A DNA stretch of 64,000 bases, taken from Streptomyces sp. ALI-76-A (GTDB taxonomy: Bacteria; Actinomycetota; Actinomycetes; Streptomycetales; Streptomycetaceae). The notes beneath the pieces were generated by a model that saw only the letters and a list, made by a program, of their open reading frames with translations, was not told where the DNA came from and did not search any database. Below are positions 17,895-25,109 of the stretch, in pieces. The stretch lies in contig NZ_JASVWB010000002.1 of the NCBI RefSeq assembly GCF_030287445.1, forward strand, positions 1,116,001 to 1,180,000. The letters run 5' to 3'. The position numbers were made by a program, and so were the translations under genes. Positions within the stretch are counted from its first letter, which is position 1. Each line of letters opens with the position of its first letter.

Positions 17895-19097
17895 TTGAGC
17901 ACGTCTCACAAGCGGATATGGGTCGGCGTCGATGCCGGCAAAGGGCATCACTGGGCGGTGGCCGTGGATGCCGACGGCGAGACCCTGTTCTCGACGAAGG
18001 TGATCAACGACGAAGCCCAGATCCTCACGCTCATCGAGACCGCTCGCGAGAGGGCCGACGAGGTGCGGTGGGCAGTGGACATCAGCGGCCGGGCCTCCAC
18101 CCTGCTGTTGGCCCTGCTCGTCGCCAACGGCCAGCGGGTCGTCTACGTACCCGGACGCACCGTGAACCGCATGTCCGGCGCCTACCGCGGAGAGGCCAAG
18201 ACCGACGCCAAGGACGCGAAGGTCATCGCCGACCAGGCACGCATGCGCCGGGACTTCGCGCCGCTGGAAACACCCCCGGAGCTGGTCTCCACCCTTCAAC
18301 TGCTGACGAACCACCGCGCCGACCTGATCGCCGACCGTGTCCGGCTGATCAACCGGCTCCGCGACATGTTGGTCGGGATCTGTCCCGCCTTGGAACGAGC
18401 CTTCGACTACTCCGCGGCCAAGGGCCCCGTCGTCATGCTGACCGAGTACCAGACCCCGGCCGCCCTGCGGCGGATCGGCGTCAAGCGCCTGACCACCTGG
18501 CTGGAGCGGCGCAAGGTCCGCGGGGCCTCGGACGTCGCGGCCAAGGCTGTGGAGGCCGCCCAGTCCCAGCAAACCGCCCTGCCCGGCGAGAAGCAGGCCG
18601 CCAAACTGGTCTGCGACCTCGCCCACCAGCTCCTGGCCCTCGATGAGCGGATCAAAGACAACGACCGGGAGATCCGCGAGACCTTCCGCACCGACGACCG
18701 CGCCGAAATCATCGAATCCATGCCCGGCATGGGACCGATCCTGGGCGCCGAGTTCGTCGCCATCGTCGGCGACCTGGGCGGCCACAAAGACGCCGGCCGC
18801 CTCGCCTCCCATGCCGGCCTGGCTCCGGTCGCCCGAGACTCCGGCCGCCGCACCGGCAACTACCACCGGCCCAAACGCTACAACCGCCGCCTTCGACACA
18901 TCTTCTACATGTCGGCGCAGACCTCCATGATGCGGCCCGGCCCCTCCCGGGACTACTACCTCAAGAAGCGATCCGAGGGTCTGCTGCACACGCAGGCTCT
19001 GCTCTCGCTTGCCCGCCGCCGGGTCGACGTTCTGTGGGCAATGCTGCGTGACAAAAGGCTCTTCACCTCCGCCCCACCCGTCACGCAGGCGGCTTGA
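17895..19097 (+). CDS. IS110-family transposase (DEDD plus Tnp_20 domains)
   Basis: 400 residues from TTG 17895 (AGGA just upstream); the frame is open from ATG 17844, but that would place the hairpin inside the coding region. The N-terminal RuvC-like DEDD domain begins IWVGVDAGKGHHWAV, with DISGRAS, GEAKTDAKDAKVIAD and further acidic residues. The C-terminal domain has ESMPGMGPILGAEFVA near 275, ASHAGLAPVARDSGRRTG with a plausible catalytic Ser, and the basic KRYNRRLRHIFY segment. The length is normal, no defect is seen, and the element is probably active or recently so. Confidence 0.9.
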   Translation: MSTSHKRIWVGVDAGKGHHWAVAVDADGETLFSTKVINDEAQILTLIETARERADEVRWAVDISGRASTLLLALLVANGQRVVYVPGRTVNRMSGAYRGEAKTDAKDAKVIADQARMRRDFAPLETPPELVSTLQLLTNHRADLIADRVRLINRLRDMLVGICPALERAFDYSAAKGPVVMLTEYQTPAALRRIGVKRLTTWLERRKVRGASDVAAKAVEAAQSQQTALPGEKQAAKLVCDLAHQLLALDERIKDNDREIRETFRTDDRAEIIESMPGMGPILGAEFVAIVGDLGGHKDAGRLASHAGLAPVARDSGRRTGNYHRPKRYNRRLRHIFYMSAQTSMMRPGPSRDYYLKKRSEGLLHTQALLSLARRRVDVLWAMLRDKRLFTSAPPVTQAA

Positions 19098-19104
19098 CAC
19101 GGTC

Positions 19105-19299
19105 ATTGAGATTCTCCTCGGGATTGGTGCGTGTGCCGTTGTCGGCGGCGCTAGCCGGGGTCAGTCCGGCGGTGGCTGCCAGGGCGCGCACCGCGCGGCG
19201 CGGCTTCGGGGGCTGCGTGGCCGGAGCGGGGGCCGGGGGGGGCATTGCCGTCGTGCAGCTCGGCGACCGCCGCGACGCGGGCCGTGCACGGGCCCTCAT
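19105..19299 (-). pseudogene. 5' part of a host gene split by IS110
   Basis: Minus-strand frame from ATG 19299, Ala/Pro-rich (PPPAPAPATQPPKPRR), reaching NPEENLN at the IS boundary. If the IS is removed the frame continues at 17800 as QWSERPGGPGGHSP and stops at 17755, giving about 80 residues. Palindrome copy 3 lies 19 bp upstream, so this was probably the first gene of the unit that continues at 17684. Coding status of the low-complexity frame is moderate; function unknown. Confidence 0.45.
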
Positions 19300-19304
19300 G
19301 CCCT

Positions 19305-19402
19305 GAAGACCAGACCGGATCAGCTCCGCTGATCAGGCAGAAAAAGTGAGACCCCCGCCCGGCGAGCATCATGCTCAGCCGGCGGGGGCTTTGCGGACTT
19401 CA
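19305..19402. repeat. 98-bp intergenic cassette, copy B (palindrome plus terminator)
   Basis: Palindrome copy 3 is at 19318-19334 (GATCAGCTCCGCTGATC). A leftward terminator is at 19352-19389 (ACCCCCGCC.../...GGCGGGGGCT, A-tract at 19340-19345). It differs at five positions from 11816-11913 and is equal in length. It ends the unit beginning at 20931 or 20055 and precedes the IS-split gene. Confidence 0.85.
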
Positions 19403-19434
19403 CCTGCCGACGTCCAGAGGTGAGCCCCAGTCGG

Positions 19435-20055
19435 CTACGGCTGAATGCTGCCGTCCGGCACGAGGATCGTGATCCGGTCCTGGCACAGCTGCTGGCCGCC
19501 GTTCGAGAAGAGACCACTCAGGCTTCCTGCGTCCGTGCCTTCCTGGTCGGGCCCGATCTTCAGCCGACTCCTGTCGTGCGGGTCGCCGGTGTAGCTCGGC
19601 TTCGAAGGGTCGATGGGCCGGACCGTGCAGCGCAGCCGCTCCAGCCGCGGCGTCCGGTCCGCCTCGTGCGGATCGATGATCCGGACCGTGATGTCGTTGG
19701 CGAAGGTCTTCTGGTACCAGAGGAAGCCCGTCGGCCTCTGCTCCTGGGTGGTCACCGTGCCGGGCACGACGACGTCCTGGTCCTGGACCGTCGTGAAGTC
19801 GAAGCTGATGTCGGACGAATACTCCGAGGCGGTCGTGGCCCTGTAGTAGCTGCCGTCGGCGCGCTGGGCGAGCCTCAGCACGGGGTCCGCGGCGTAGACG
19901 ATCTTCGTGTTGGCCATGGCAGCGCGGTCCTGAGCTTCCTGGCTTCTCATCTGGTTGCCCCAGATGACCAGGCTCGCGACCAGGGCGGCGATGGCCGCGA
20001 TCGCGATCGCCCAGCCGCGAAGGAGTGAGCGCCTGCGTAAGGGGATGTTGTACAT
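19435..20055 (-). CDS. Membrane-anchored protein of unknown function
   Basis: 206 residues from ATG 20055; the leader has AGAAAGAGAGAGACCACC before the start. Residues 14-33 (GWAIAIAAIAALVASLVIWG) form one N-terminal transmembrane helix after a basic segment. The remaining 170 residues would lie outside the cytoplasm and contain beta-rich stretches (DVVVPGTVTTQEQRPTG, ITVRIIDPHEADR). One Cys near 140 and one near the C-terminus might form a disulfide. No family recognised. Confidence 0.65.
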   Translation of the reverse strand: MYNIPLRRRSLLRGWAIAIAAIAALVASLVIWGNQMRSQEAQDRAAMANTKIVYAADPVLRLAQRADGSYYRATTASEYSSDISFDFTTVQDQDVVVPGTVTTQEQRPTGFLWYQKTFANDITVRIIDPHEADRTPRLERLRCTVRPIDPSKPSYTGDPHDRSRLKIGPDQEGTDAGSLSGLFSNGGQQLCQDRITILVPDGSIQP

Positions 20056-20084
20056 GGTGGTGGTCTCTCTCTTTCTGCTGGTGC

Positions 20085-20396
20085 TCAGGCGGTTCCGAGG
20101 TCGCTGCGCACGCGCAGCCGCTTGGCGAAGAAGCCGGCCTCGATCTCGAAGTGGCCCTGGTGCAGCTCGTAGAGCGCAGGGCAGACGGGCCCGGAGGCCC
20201 AGGCCCGGATCGCTTCCGGGAAGAGGGCGCTGCCCTCCCAGGCGAGATGCCAGGCTTGGCAGTAGTAGACGAGCTTCTGGAGCTTCATCGCGGTCATCGC
20301 CGGCCGATCGGGCTCGGCCGCGGCGTGCTTCTGCAGGATGTACTCGGTGACGTCGAAGACGGATGTCTGAGACTGAGCGATGGTTCCAACCTTCAT
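20085..20396 (-). CDS. SocA/Panacea-like (DUF4065, GepA) antitoxin-type domain
   Basis: 103 residues. MKLQKLVYYCQAWHLAW followed by LFPEAIRAWASGPVCPALYE and LHQGHF is the diagnostic core of the Panacea/SocA domain. This domain occurs in proteolytic-adaptor antitoxins (SocA) and in many phage and plasmid toxin-antitoxin pairs. It is shorter than typical members (about 150 residues), ending soon after the core. Neighbours on both sides are unknown proteins. Neither is an obvious toxin, but the gene at 20407-20931, which starts upstream in the same unit, is the natural partner to test. Confidence 0.7.
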   Translation of the reverse strand: MKVGTIAQSQTSVFDVTEYILQKHAAAEPDRPAMTAMKLQKLVYYCQAWHLAWEGSALFPEAIRAWASGPVCPALYELHQGHFEIEAGFFAKRLRVRSDLGTA

Positions 20397-20406
20397 TCCG
20401 CTTCGA

Positions 20407-20931
20407 TCACCACCAGTGCCGGAACAGGTAGTCGCCGCACGGCAGTTCGCCGCGGCGGATCAGATCGGCCAGGACCAGCCGCAGCGACGGCGAGAAGGCG
20501 CGATCGGCGAAGAACCGGTCCTCGAACACGGCGTTCTCAAGGTCTTGCGTCGCCGGCGGGTTCGCCTCGACGGTGGCTGGTGTGTTTTCGTCGGCGAGGC
20601 GGATGCTCAACCAGTAGTCCAGCTCCGTCATGCCGGTCTTGAAGGCGCTCTCGCCGGTGCGGGAGTCCCAGCCCAGGTAAATCTCGGCGTCGTCGAGGTC
20701 GCCGAGTGCCTGCAGGTAGTCCCCGTCGGAGGTGAGCTCGTAGAGCTTCACGCTGTCATTGCCGATGTGCTCGTCGTCCCGCTGGCATCCGCGCAGCGAG
20801 CTGTACGGCTTGCCGTAGACGCGCTCGGCGATGGCCTCGATCGCAATGCATCCGTTCTCGGCGGTCACAAGATCAGCGTGCGGTCCCAGCGTGTAGACGC
20901 TGCGGGGCGTGTATTCGGGTGCATCGGGCAT
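20407..20931 (-). CDS. Unknown protein next to the Panacea-domain gene
   Basis: 174 residues from ATG 20931. It is acidic, with segments VTAENGCIAIEAIAERVYG, NDSVKLYELTSDGDYLQAL and AEIYLGWDSRTGES. The C-terminus (LVLADLIRRGELPCGDYLF) is helical. It ends 10 bp before the Panacea gene starts, so the two are co-transcribed. A toxin role would be an inference from position only. Confidence 0.6.
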   Translation of the reverse strand: MPDAPEYTPRSVYTLGPHADLVTAENGCIAIEAIAERVYGKPYSSLRGCQRDDEHIGNDSVKLYELTSDGDYLQALGDLDDAEIYLGWDSRTGESAFKTGMTELDYWLSIRLADENTPATVEANPPATQDLENAVFEDRFFADRAFSPSLRLVLADLIRRGELPCGDYLFRHWW

Positions 20932-20986
20932 GACGGGGCCTCTTATGTGCGGTTCGGTGATGGTTGCGGGGACGAGCCAGTGCGGC

Positions 20987-21244
20987 TCAGTGCTCGCCTC
21001 GCAGGAGGACCGCCAAGGCCTGAGCATGGGCGTTCTTCGCTTGTTCGACGGCGGCCTGCTCCTGGAGGGAGTGGATCTTCTCCCCCGCCTGGATGCGCTC
21101 GTCGACGGCGTCCATGGCGAGAATGACGGCAGCGAGTTCGAGCCGGGCGTCCGCCACGCGGCGCTTCAGCTCGGGGTGCCGCTCGGACATCACGCCCAGC
21201 CGGTGGACGGTGTCGATCCTCTGCTCTTCACTGACGGTGGACAT
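20987..21244 (-). CDS. Small helical (coiled-coil) protein
   Basis: 85 residues, almost entirely alpha-helical by composition (VADARLELAAVILAMDAV, HSLQEQAAVEQAKNAHAQ). AGAAAG-type Shine-Dalgarno sequence (CAGCAGAAAG) lies upstream of ATG 21244. Function unknown. Confidence 0.6.
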   Translation of the reverse strand: MSTVSEEQRIDTVHRLGVMSERHPELKRRVADARLELAAVILAMDAVDERIQAGEKIHSLQEQAAVEQAKNAHAQALAVLLRGEH

Positions 21245-21287
21245 AGCGGAACTCGCTTTCTGCTGGGTGGTGTTGAGGGGCGTGGGG

Positions 21288-21350
21288 TCAGGGATCAGAG
21301 CGCAGCGCCACGAGGACGAGGAGGACGGGAGAGGTTCTGGTGCGGGACAT
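21288..21350 (-). CDS. Possible 20-residue hydrophobic peptide
   Basis: ATG TCC ... TGA encodes MSRTRTSPVLLVLVALRSDP, with CAGAAAG 8-14 nt upstream as in neighbouring genes. The hydrophobic centre resembles a short membrane peptide. Very short, so uncertain. Confidence 0.3.
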   Translation of the reverse strand: MSRTRTSPVLLVLVALRSDP

Positions 21351-21393
21351 GGCGTCTGCTTTCTGCTTCAGTCGAGTGGGGGCGAGAACGAGG

Positions 21394-21425
21394 AGCCCCC
21401 GCACGGCGTGATCCCTGCGGGGGCT
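21394..21425 (-). terminator. Terminator of the gene at 21455-21859
   Basis: AGCCCCCGC (21394-21402) pairs with GCGGGGGCT (21417-21425). It lies 30 bp past the stop. The U-tract is weak. Confidence 0.65.
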
Positions 21426-21454
21426 GATGGTGCGGATGCGTTGCGCTCGTGGGG

Positions 21455-21859
21455 TCAGGCCTGGGCCGGTACCCCGGCGAGGTCGACCCTCCGGCCGCGG
21501 GCCAGCTCGGCGGCCGGGACGACGATGCGGTAGCCGTCGACCGGGTAGCTCGGGTGGTTGGAGTACACCACGGCGCAGGTCCAGGAGCCGGAGTGGCGCT
21601 TGCGCGGCAGCGGCTCCTCCTCGACGCCCTCGGGCAGGAGATCCTTGCGGAACTCGATCGGCACCACGACGACGCGGTACGACTGATCGGTGCGCGGTGG
21701 CTCCCACGGCAGCTCGACGACCAGGTCCTTGGGCCACTCTTCGATGGTCACGGGCAGGGTGGACAGGTAGTGGTTCGTCGAGCCCTCGGGGGCCTGGGCC
21801 AGCCGGGCCTGCTCCTGCTCTTTCGTCTCGATGAAGCCGATGCGGCTGAGGAAACTCAT
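21455..21859 (-). CDS. Unknown 134-residue protein
   Basis: Starts MSFLSRIGFIETKEQEQAR. The middle is strand-rich (QSYRVVVVPIEFRKDLL, WTCAVVYSNHPSYPVDGYR). It is followed directly by a terminator and preceded by the frameshifted gene. No family recognised. Confidence 0.6.
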   Translation of the reverse strand: MSFLSRIGFIETKEQEQARLAQAPEGSTNHYLSTLPVTIEEWPKDLVVELPWEPPRTDQSYRVVVVPIEFRKDLLPEGVEEEPLPRKRHSGSWTCAVVYSNHPSYPVDGYRIVVPAAELARGRRVDLAGVPAQA

Positions 21860-21878
21860 GGTGTTCAGTGCTCCTGAA

Positions 21879-22307
21879 TCAGTGCTTGGTCCGGACCGCC
21901 GGCGTGGGGTCGAAGAAGGCGAGCTCGTCGAGCTCGCAGCTCAGGCCGTGGATGCGCGCGGCCTCCAGGTCGGCGAGGCCTGGTGCACGAGGTCGTCCGG
22001 CTTCGTCAGCCAGTGGACGAACACCCCGGTGTCGTCGATGCCGTTCAGGGAATGCCGGACGATGATGCCGATGCTGCCGGGGACCGCGCCGAACTCGTAC
22101 TCGAGGTATTCGCTGGCCTCGGCGAGGAGCGCGTAGCTGCCGACGGCGGGCCGGACGCGCTGGCCGGGCCTGTCGCCGCGGTCCTCGGGCTTCGGCCTCC
22201 GTCTGATCAGGTCCGGCAGGAGGAATGCGAGCCCCCGATCGTCGCGAGGGCCGCGGTGAAGACGATGAGGAGGATGGCAGGCCGGGCATGGCCAGGAGCG
22301 TGTTCAT
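21879..22307 (-). pseudogene. Membrane-protein gene broken by three single-base losses
   Basis: From ATG 22307 (GAAGGAAA upstream) coding sequence runs through different frames: MNTLLAMPG; then ILLIVFTAALATIGG (about 22280); then LAFLLPDLIRRRPKP (about 22240) continuing to VGSYALLAEASEYLEYEFG and TGVFVHWLTKPDDLVHQA; then, after about 21968, DLEAARIHGLSCELDELAF to the stop at 21879. Each change is cured by adding one base. The rebuilt protein (about 140 residues) has one N-terminal membrane helix and an acidic domain. Function unknown. Confidence 0.5.
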
Positions 22308-22372
22308 CGACGTGGTTTCCTTCGAGACCGCAGTGGAGGGGAAGAGGAAAGGCAGGGCGAAGAAGCCGCTGG

Positions 22373-22492
22373 TCAGCGCGTCTCGCTGTAGCCGCACTCG
22401 GAGCACGTGTGCGTGACCTTCTTGGTCTTCTTGCCGGCGCGGACGCCGTAGGCGTTCGACTCCATGTCGACGGCGCAGTTCGGGCAGGTCAT
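22373..22492 (-). CDS. 39-residue zinc-ribbon protein
   Basis: Encodes MTCPNCAVDMESNAYGVRAG and a C-terminal KVTHTCSECGYSETR. The two CxxC pairs (CPNC, CSEC) 26 residues apart define a single zinc ribbon. ATG 22492 has GGAGCC upstream. Palindrome copy 4 lies 47 bp before the start. Such isolated ribbons often bind nucleic acid or RNA polymerase; the role here is unknown. Confidence 0.7.
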   Translation of the reverse strand: MTCPNCAVDMESNAYGVRAGKKTKKVTHTCSECGYSETR

Positions 22493-22538
22493 GGCTCGGC
22501 TCCTGACATGACGAGGATGTTCTTCAACGCCAGATCCG

Positions 22539-22555
22539 GATCAGCTCCGCTGATC
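22539..22555. promoter_or_regulatory. 17-bp palindrome, copy 4
   Basis: GATCAGCTCCGCTGATC preceded by TCCG, between the terminator at 22613-22664 and the zinc-ribbon gene. Confidence 0.6.
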
Positions 22556-22612
22556 CCTTGTGCTCACTACCTTCACGGGACGAGCAAGGCGAGCCACGAA
22601 GAAGAAAAAACA

Positions 22613-22664
22613 CAGCACCCCGGCGCAGCTGCTGCCCGAAGGCAGAGCGCGCACCGGGGTGCTG
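22613..22664 (-). terminator. Terminator of the unit beginning at 23367
   Basis: CAGCACCCCGG (22613-22623) and CCGGGGTGCTG (22654-22664) pair perfectly. AAAAAA at 22605-22610 supplies the U-tract on the minus strand. Confidence 0.8.
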
Positions 22665-22715
22665 GGGAAGCCGGAGCCGCGGAGATCTCCAGGGACGCGC
22701 CACAGGGATCAGCTT

Positions 22716-22865
22716 CAGCACTGAAGGAATCGAACCTTTTCCGCGGTCGGTCTGCACGGTGTGCCCACTGGCGCACGCCGAGGATCAGTCGGCGCACTGC
22801 GGATTCGAACCGCTCCGTGCAGAAGTCCATGGCAGCAGGCCTACTCAGCCAATCGCCGTGCAGCT
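22716..22865 (-). other. Non-coding stretch with two T-arm-like motifs (possible degenerate tRNAs)
   Basis: Within the 256-bp space between the gene ending at 22921 and the terminator, minus-strand RNA would contain GCGGTTCGAATCCGC (22799-22813) and AAAGGTTCGATTCCTT (22724-22739), both shaped like tRNA T-arms. For the second, CAGTGCG about 70 nt upstream could pair with AGTGCTG through six pairs, two of them wobbles. I could not complete either cloverleaf or place an anticodon loop. No ORF is evident here. Confidence 0.25.
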
Positions 22866-22920
22866 GCTCGGAATTCCTCGAAGGTGACAGAACTGCTGGT
22901 ACCGGGCCCCACAGGGTTGT

Positions 22921-23367
22921 TCAGGCACCGCGTAGCGCCCCGGGGGGCGCGAGGGGCGTGCCGCTGATGGTGGGCACGGCCTTGGGTCCGCCGGTGAGGG
23001 CGTGCCCCTGCGGCAGGGTCGTGCTGGCCTGCCAGTGCGAGACCCGCCCCTCCGTCGTGCGGGCCGGATACACGTACCGCGAGCTCCCCGCCGGCGACTT
23101 GGTGGTGTTCATGGCGTCCAGTAGCGTCCCGGCGACCACCTCGCCGCGCTCCTGCACGCACACGGCGGCCTCCTGCCACATGCCCTTGCCGCTGTTCTTC
23201 TCGGCGGGCAGCGTCGTGCACACCAGGAGCCGCTGGCTCGGGGCCTCGGCCCACCGGCCGCCGAGCGCGGTCCCGGCAGCCGGCTCAAGTCGGACGCCCA
23301 CGATCCGGTCCGCCCGCACCCACTGGTCGCCGATCCGGACCCAGGTCGCGGCAAGTTGTGCTGACAT
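22921..23367 (-). CDS. Unknown 148-residue protein
   Basis: Begins MSAQLAATWVRIGDQWVRAD, a strand-rich opening of the type IGD.WVRADRIVGV; then PSQRLLVCTTLPAEK and AAVCVQERGEVVAGTLLDAM. It is likely a small beta-barrel or single-domain protein. It is the last coding gene before the tRNA-like stretch and terminator. No family recognised. Confidence 0.6.
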   Translation of the reverse strand: MSAQLAATWVRIGDQWVRADRIVGVRLEPAAGTALGGRWAEAPSQRLLVCTTLPAEKNSGKGMWQEAAVCVQERGEVVAGTLLDAMNTTKSPAGSSRYVYPARTTEGRVSHWQASTTLPQGHALTGGPKAVPTISGTPLAPPGALRGA

Positions 23368-23475
23368 GTCGTTTCTCCTTGTGCGTGAACGCTGCCGGGC
23401 GGGTCCGCCAAGGGCCCGCCCGGCAGCGGTGAGGGGCTGAGCCGTTGTCGGCGTCGGCCAGGCCCGTGGGGTGCG

Positions 23476-23598
23476 TTACTTCCCTCGCTTGCCTGTGAGG
23501 TTGATACGGACTCGGGACTGCGGCTTGGTCTCGGCGGTCTTGTCTTGCGGCTTGGGGGTCTTGCCGGTGAGGTTGATACGGACTCGGGACTTGGGCAT
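23476..23598 (-). CDS. 40-residue peptide containing a duplicated decapeptide
   Basis: From ATG 23598 (AAGGAG upstream) the peptide has SRVRINLTGK twice, at residues 4-13 and 28-37, separated by a Lys/Thr/Gln-rich linker. At the DNA level GTGAGGTTGATACGGACTCG is repeated exactly at about 23496 and 23570. It is very basic. It could be a nucleic-acid-binding peptide, but no family is recognised. Confidence 0.55.
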   Translation of the reverse strand: MPKSRVRINLTGKTPKPQDKTAETKPQSRVRINLTGKRGK

Positions 23599-23684
23599 GT
23601 GCTGCTCCTTCGTGTGGTGAAGGCGATGGGGTCCGTTCTGTGAGCTCGGCCAGGCCCGCCGGGGGGGTGGAGTTCTACAGATCG

Positions 23685-24173
23685 TCAAGCGGTCTGAAAG
23701 GGCAGCTGCTCGTCCTGCACGGCGCTGGCGTGCGCGACGGCCGGGGCGGCGGCTGCGACGGGAGCAGCCTGGGCCTGCAGGTTCTGGTTCTGGGCCTCGG
23801 CCTTGGTGACGCGCTCGGCCAGGCGGGCCTGCGTGGTGGCGCGGGACTCCAGAAAGGAGATGTTCTGGATCTCGAGCTTGACCTCGAAGACCTCGGCACC
23901 GTTCTTGGTGTAGCGGTTCAGGCGGGGCTCATAGCTGAGGCCCACCAGGTCACCCTTGTGCACGTGGGCGAACGGCCCGGTGCCCTGTGTCTCGGCACGG
24001 ACGAAGGCCTCGAAGGGCAGCGCGTCGGAGATGCGGTTGCCCTGACGGTCGGTGTAGCCGCGGTCGACGAAGGCGGTGAGCATGACCTTCTTGGAGCCGT
24101 CCTTGTTCTCGAAGACCTTCGGGTCGTTCGCCAGGCGGCCGATGACGGATGCGGTGCTGTTCGGGTTCGACAT
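23685..24173 (-). CDS. ssb: Single-stranded DNA-binding protein (SSB-like)
   Basis: 162 residues. The OB-fold opens with TASVIGRLANDPKVFENKDG, continues with KKVMLTAFVDRGYTDRQG and LPFEAFVRAETQ, and has a G(D)LVGLSYEPRLNRY strand, as in SSB proteins. The Gln/Ala-rich linker ends in DEQLPFQTA, close to the acidic D..LPF tip that recruits replication and repair partners, with three extra residues. The start at 24173 follows GGAGAATCCACC. Three tandem palindromes precede it, unique in the window. A plasmid or phage-type SSB for conjugation or replication is likely. Confidence 0.8.
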   Translation of the reverse strand: MSNPNSTASVIGRLANDPKVFENKDGSKKVMLTAFVDRGYTDRQGNRISDALPFEAFVRAETQGTGPFAHVHKGDLVGLSYEPRLNRYTKNGAEVFEVKLEIQNISFLESRATTQARLAERVTKAEAQNQNLQAQAAPVAAAAPAVAHASAVQDEQLPFQTA

Positions 24174-24278
24174 GGTGGATTCTCCTTGAATACAGCGCAG
24201 CGCCCGGATCGACATCGTCGTCCGCGCGCAGTTGGGTGGGTTGTTGAGATGTTCAGTTGTCTGTCATGCCACCATCCG

Positions 24279-24384
24279 GATCAGCTTCGCTGATCAGATG
24301 ATGTTCTCTTTCAACGCTTCATCCGAATCAGCTGTGCTGATCGAATGCTTTGTCATTCCGAGTCCCGAATCGGCTTCGCCGATC
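24279..24384. promoter_or_regulatory. Three tandem 17-bp palindromes upstream of ssb (copies 5-7)
   Basis: GATCAGCTTCGCTGATC (24279-24295), AATCAGCTGTGCTGATC (24326-24342) and AATCGGCTTCGCCGATC (24368-24384), each preceded by CCG. The third changes A to G in the left arm and T to C in the right arm, keeping the dyad. Spacing is 47 and 42 bp centre to centre, about four helical turns. The whole 270 bp between the two genes has no ORF. Confidence 0.7.
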
Positions 24385-24443
24385 AGACTCGTGTTTCTCG
24401 CTGGTTTACCGGCCACTTCCCCGACCAGACCCCCGGCGTGATG

Positions 24444-24758
24444 TCACAGCGTCACCTGCACTTCGTAGGCCGTCGAGCAGTACGGCCCGACGGTGAGTGC
24501 GTGCACGGGCGTCACCAGACCTGCCTGCGCCAGGCGCGCCGTCAGGCCGGAGTGCTCGGACCAGTCCTTGATGAAGACGTTCCCGGCCTCGGGAGTGAGA
24601 CCGTAACCCTGCAGGCTGATCGAGATGGGCTCAGGACCCTCGTCGAGTTCAAGTTCCAGCACACGGTTCTCGTCGTCGTGCACGAGCGCTCCGGTCAGCT
24701 TGATGCAGCCGAAGTTGACGGTGACGTCGTGCTTCACGGTGGTCGTGGACTCAGCCAT
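24444..24758 (-). CDS. Unknown 104-residue protein upstream of ssb
   Basis: MAESTTTVKHDVTVNFGCIK then LTGALVHDDENRVLELELDE, a compact strand-rich acidic protein. The leader GAGAGAGACCACC directly before ATG 24758 is shared with the gene at 20055. No family recognised. Confidence 0.6.
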   Translation of the reverse strand: MAESTTTVKHDVTVNFGCIKLTGALVHDDENRVLELELDEGPEPISISLQGYGLTPEAGNVFIKDWSEHSGLTARLAQAGLVTPVHALTVGPYCSTAYEVQVTL

Positions 24759-24808
24759 GGTGGTCTCTCTCTTCTCGTGATGTGGATTGTGGACGCCGAT
24801 GGGCGCGA

Positions 24809-24901
24809 TCAGCTGATGCCTCCTCCGCTTTCGCATGCTCCGTGGGCCTGAAGCACGAGCGATAAGGCGGGGGCGGCAGGCTGGTGGCGGTTCGCGGTCA
24901 C
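24809..24901 (-). CDS. Possible 30-residue peptide coupled to the preceding gene
   Basis: GTG 24901 overlaps the TGA of the gene ending at 24898 (GTGA). It encodes MTANRHQPAAPALSLVLQAH and ends in GACESGGGIS. The overlap supports translation; function unknown. Confidence 0.35.
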   Translation of the reverse strand: MTANRHQPAAPALSLVLQAHGACESGGGIS

Positions 24902-25095
24902 GGCTGGTCCCCCTGGAGTACGGCGCGCAGCCGGGCGGCCAGGTCGGTGTCCTGACCCTCCAGCAGCACCAGGGCCCGCTCGATGCGCTACTCGGTCGTC
25001 AGGCGCCAGCGTCGCTCGAACTCGGCACGGTCGTGCAGCACCTAAATCGCGGTGTTGAGCTGCCGGTTGGTGCGGGTGCGGATGATGCGGAACAT
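24898..25095 (-). pseudogene. 65-codon frame with two in-frame TAG codons
   Basis: From ATG 25095 (CAGGAG upstream): MFRIIRTRTNRQLNTAI, TAG (25042-25044, codon 18), VLHDRAEFERRWRLTTE, TAG (24988-24990, codon 36), then RIERALVLLEGQDTDLAARL to TGA at 24898. Length, codon bias and coiled-coil character are continuous across both TAGs, which fit Gln (CAG) positions. It is either a twice-mutated pseudogene or a frame in which UAG is read. Function unknown. Confidence 0.5.
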
Positions 25096-25109
25096 GACGT
25101 GCTCCTGGT

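Larger units (their letters stand above)
17801..19111 (+). mobile_element. Complete IS110-family insertion sequence
   Basis: About 1.3 kb with ATTGAGA at both ends (17801-17807 and 19105-19111). There is a short non-coding left end with a perfect hairpin and one transposase filling the rest. IS110 elements lack conventional long terminal inverted repeats and recombine through short core sequences, which fits. Removing the segment between the two ATTGAGA copies joins a minus-strand host ORF in frame, supporting these limits to within a few bases. Confidence 0.8.

Noticed and set aside
16929..19106. 725-codon minus-strand frame through the IS110 transposase
   Set aside because: The transposase on the plus strand is complete. 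Only the part 16929-17684 of the long frame is a gene.
22716..22865. Full tRNA gene
   Set aside because: T-arm motifs are present but no acceptable anticodon stem-loop with U33 could be drawn, so only a tRNA-like region is reported.
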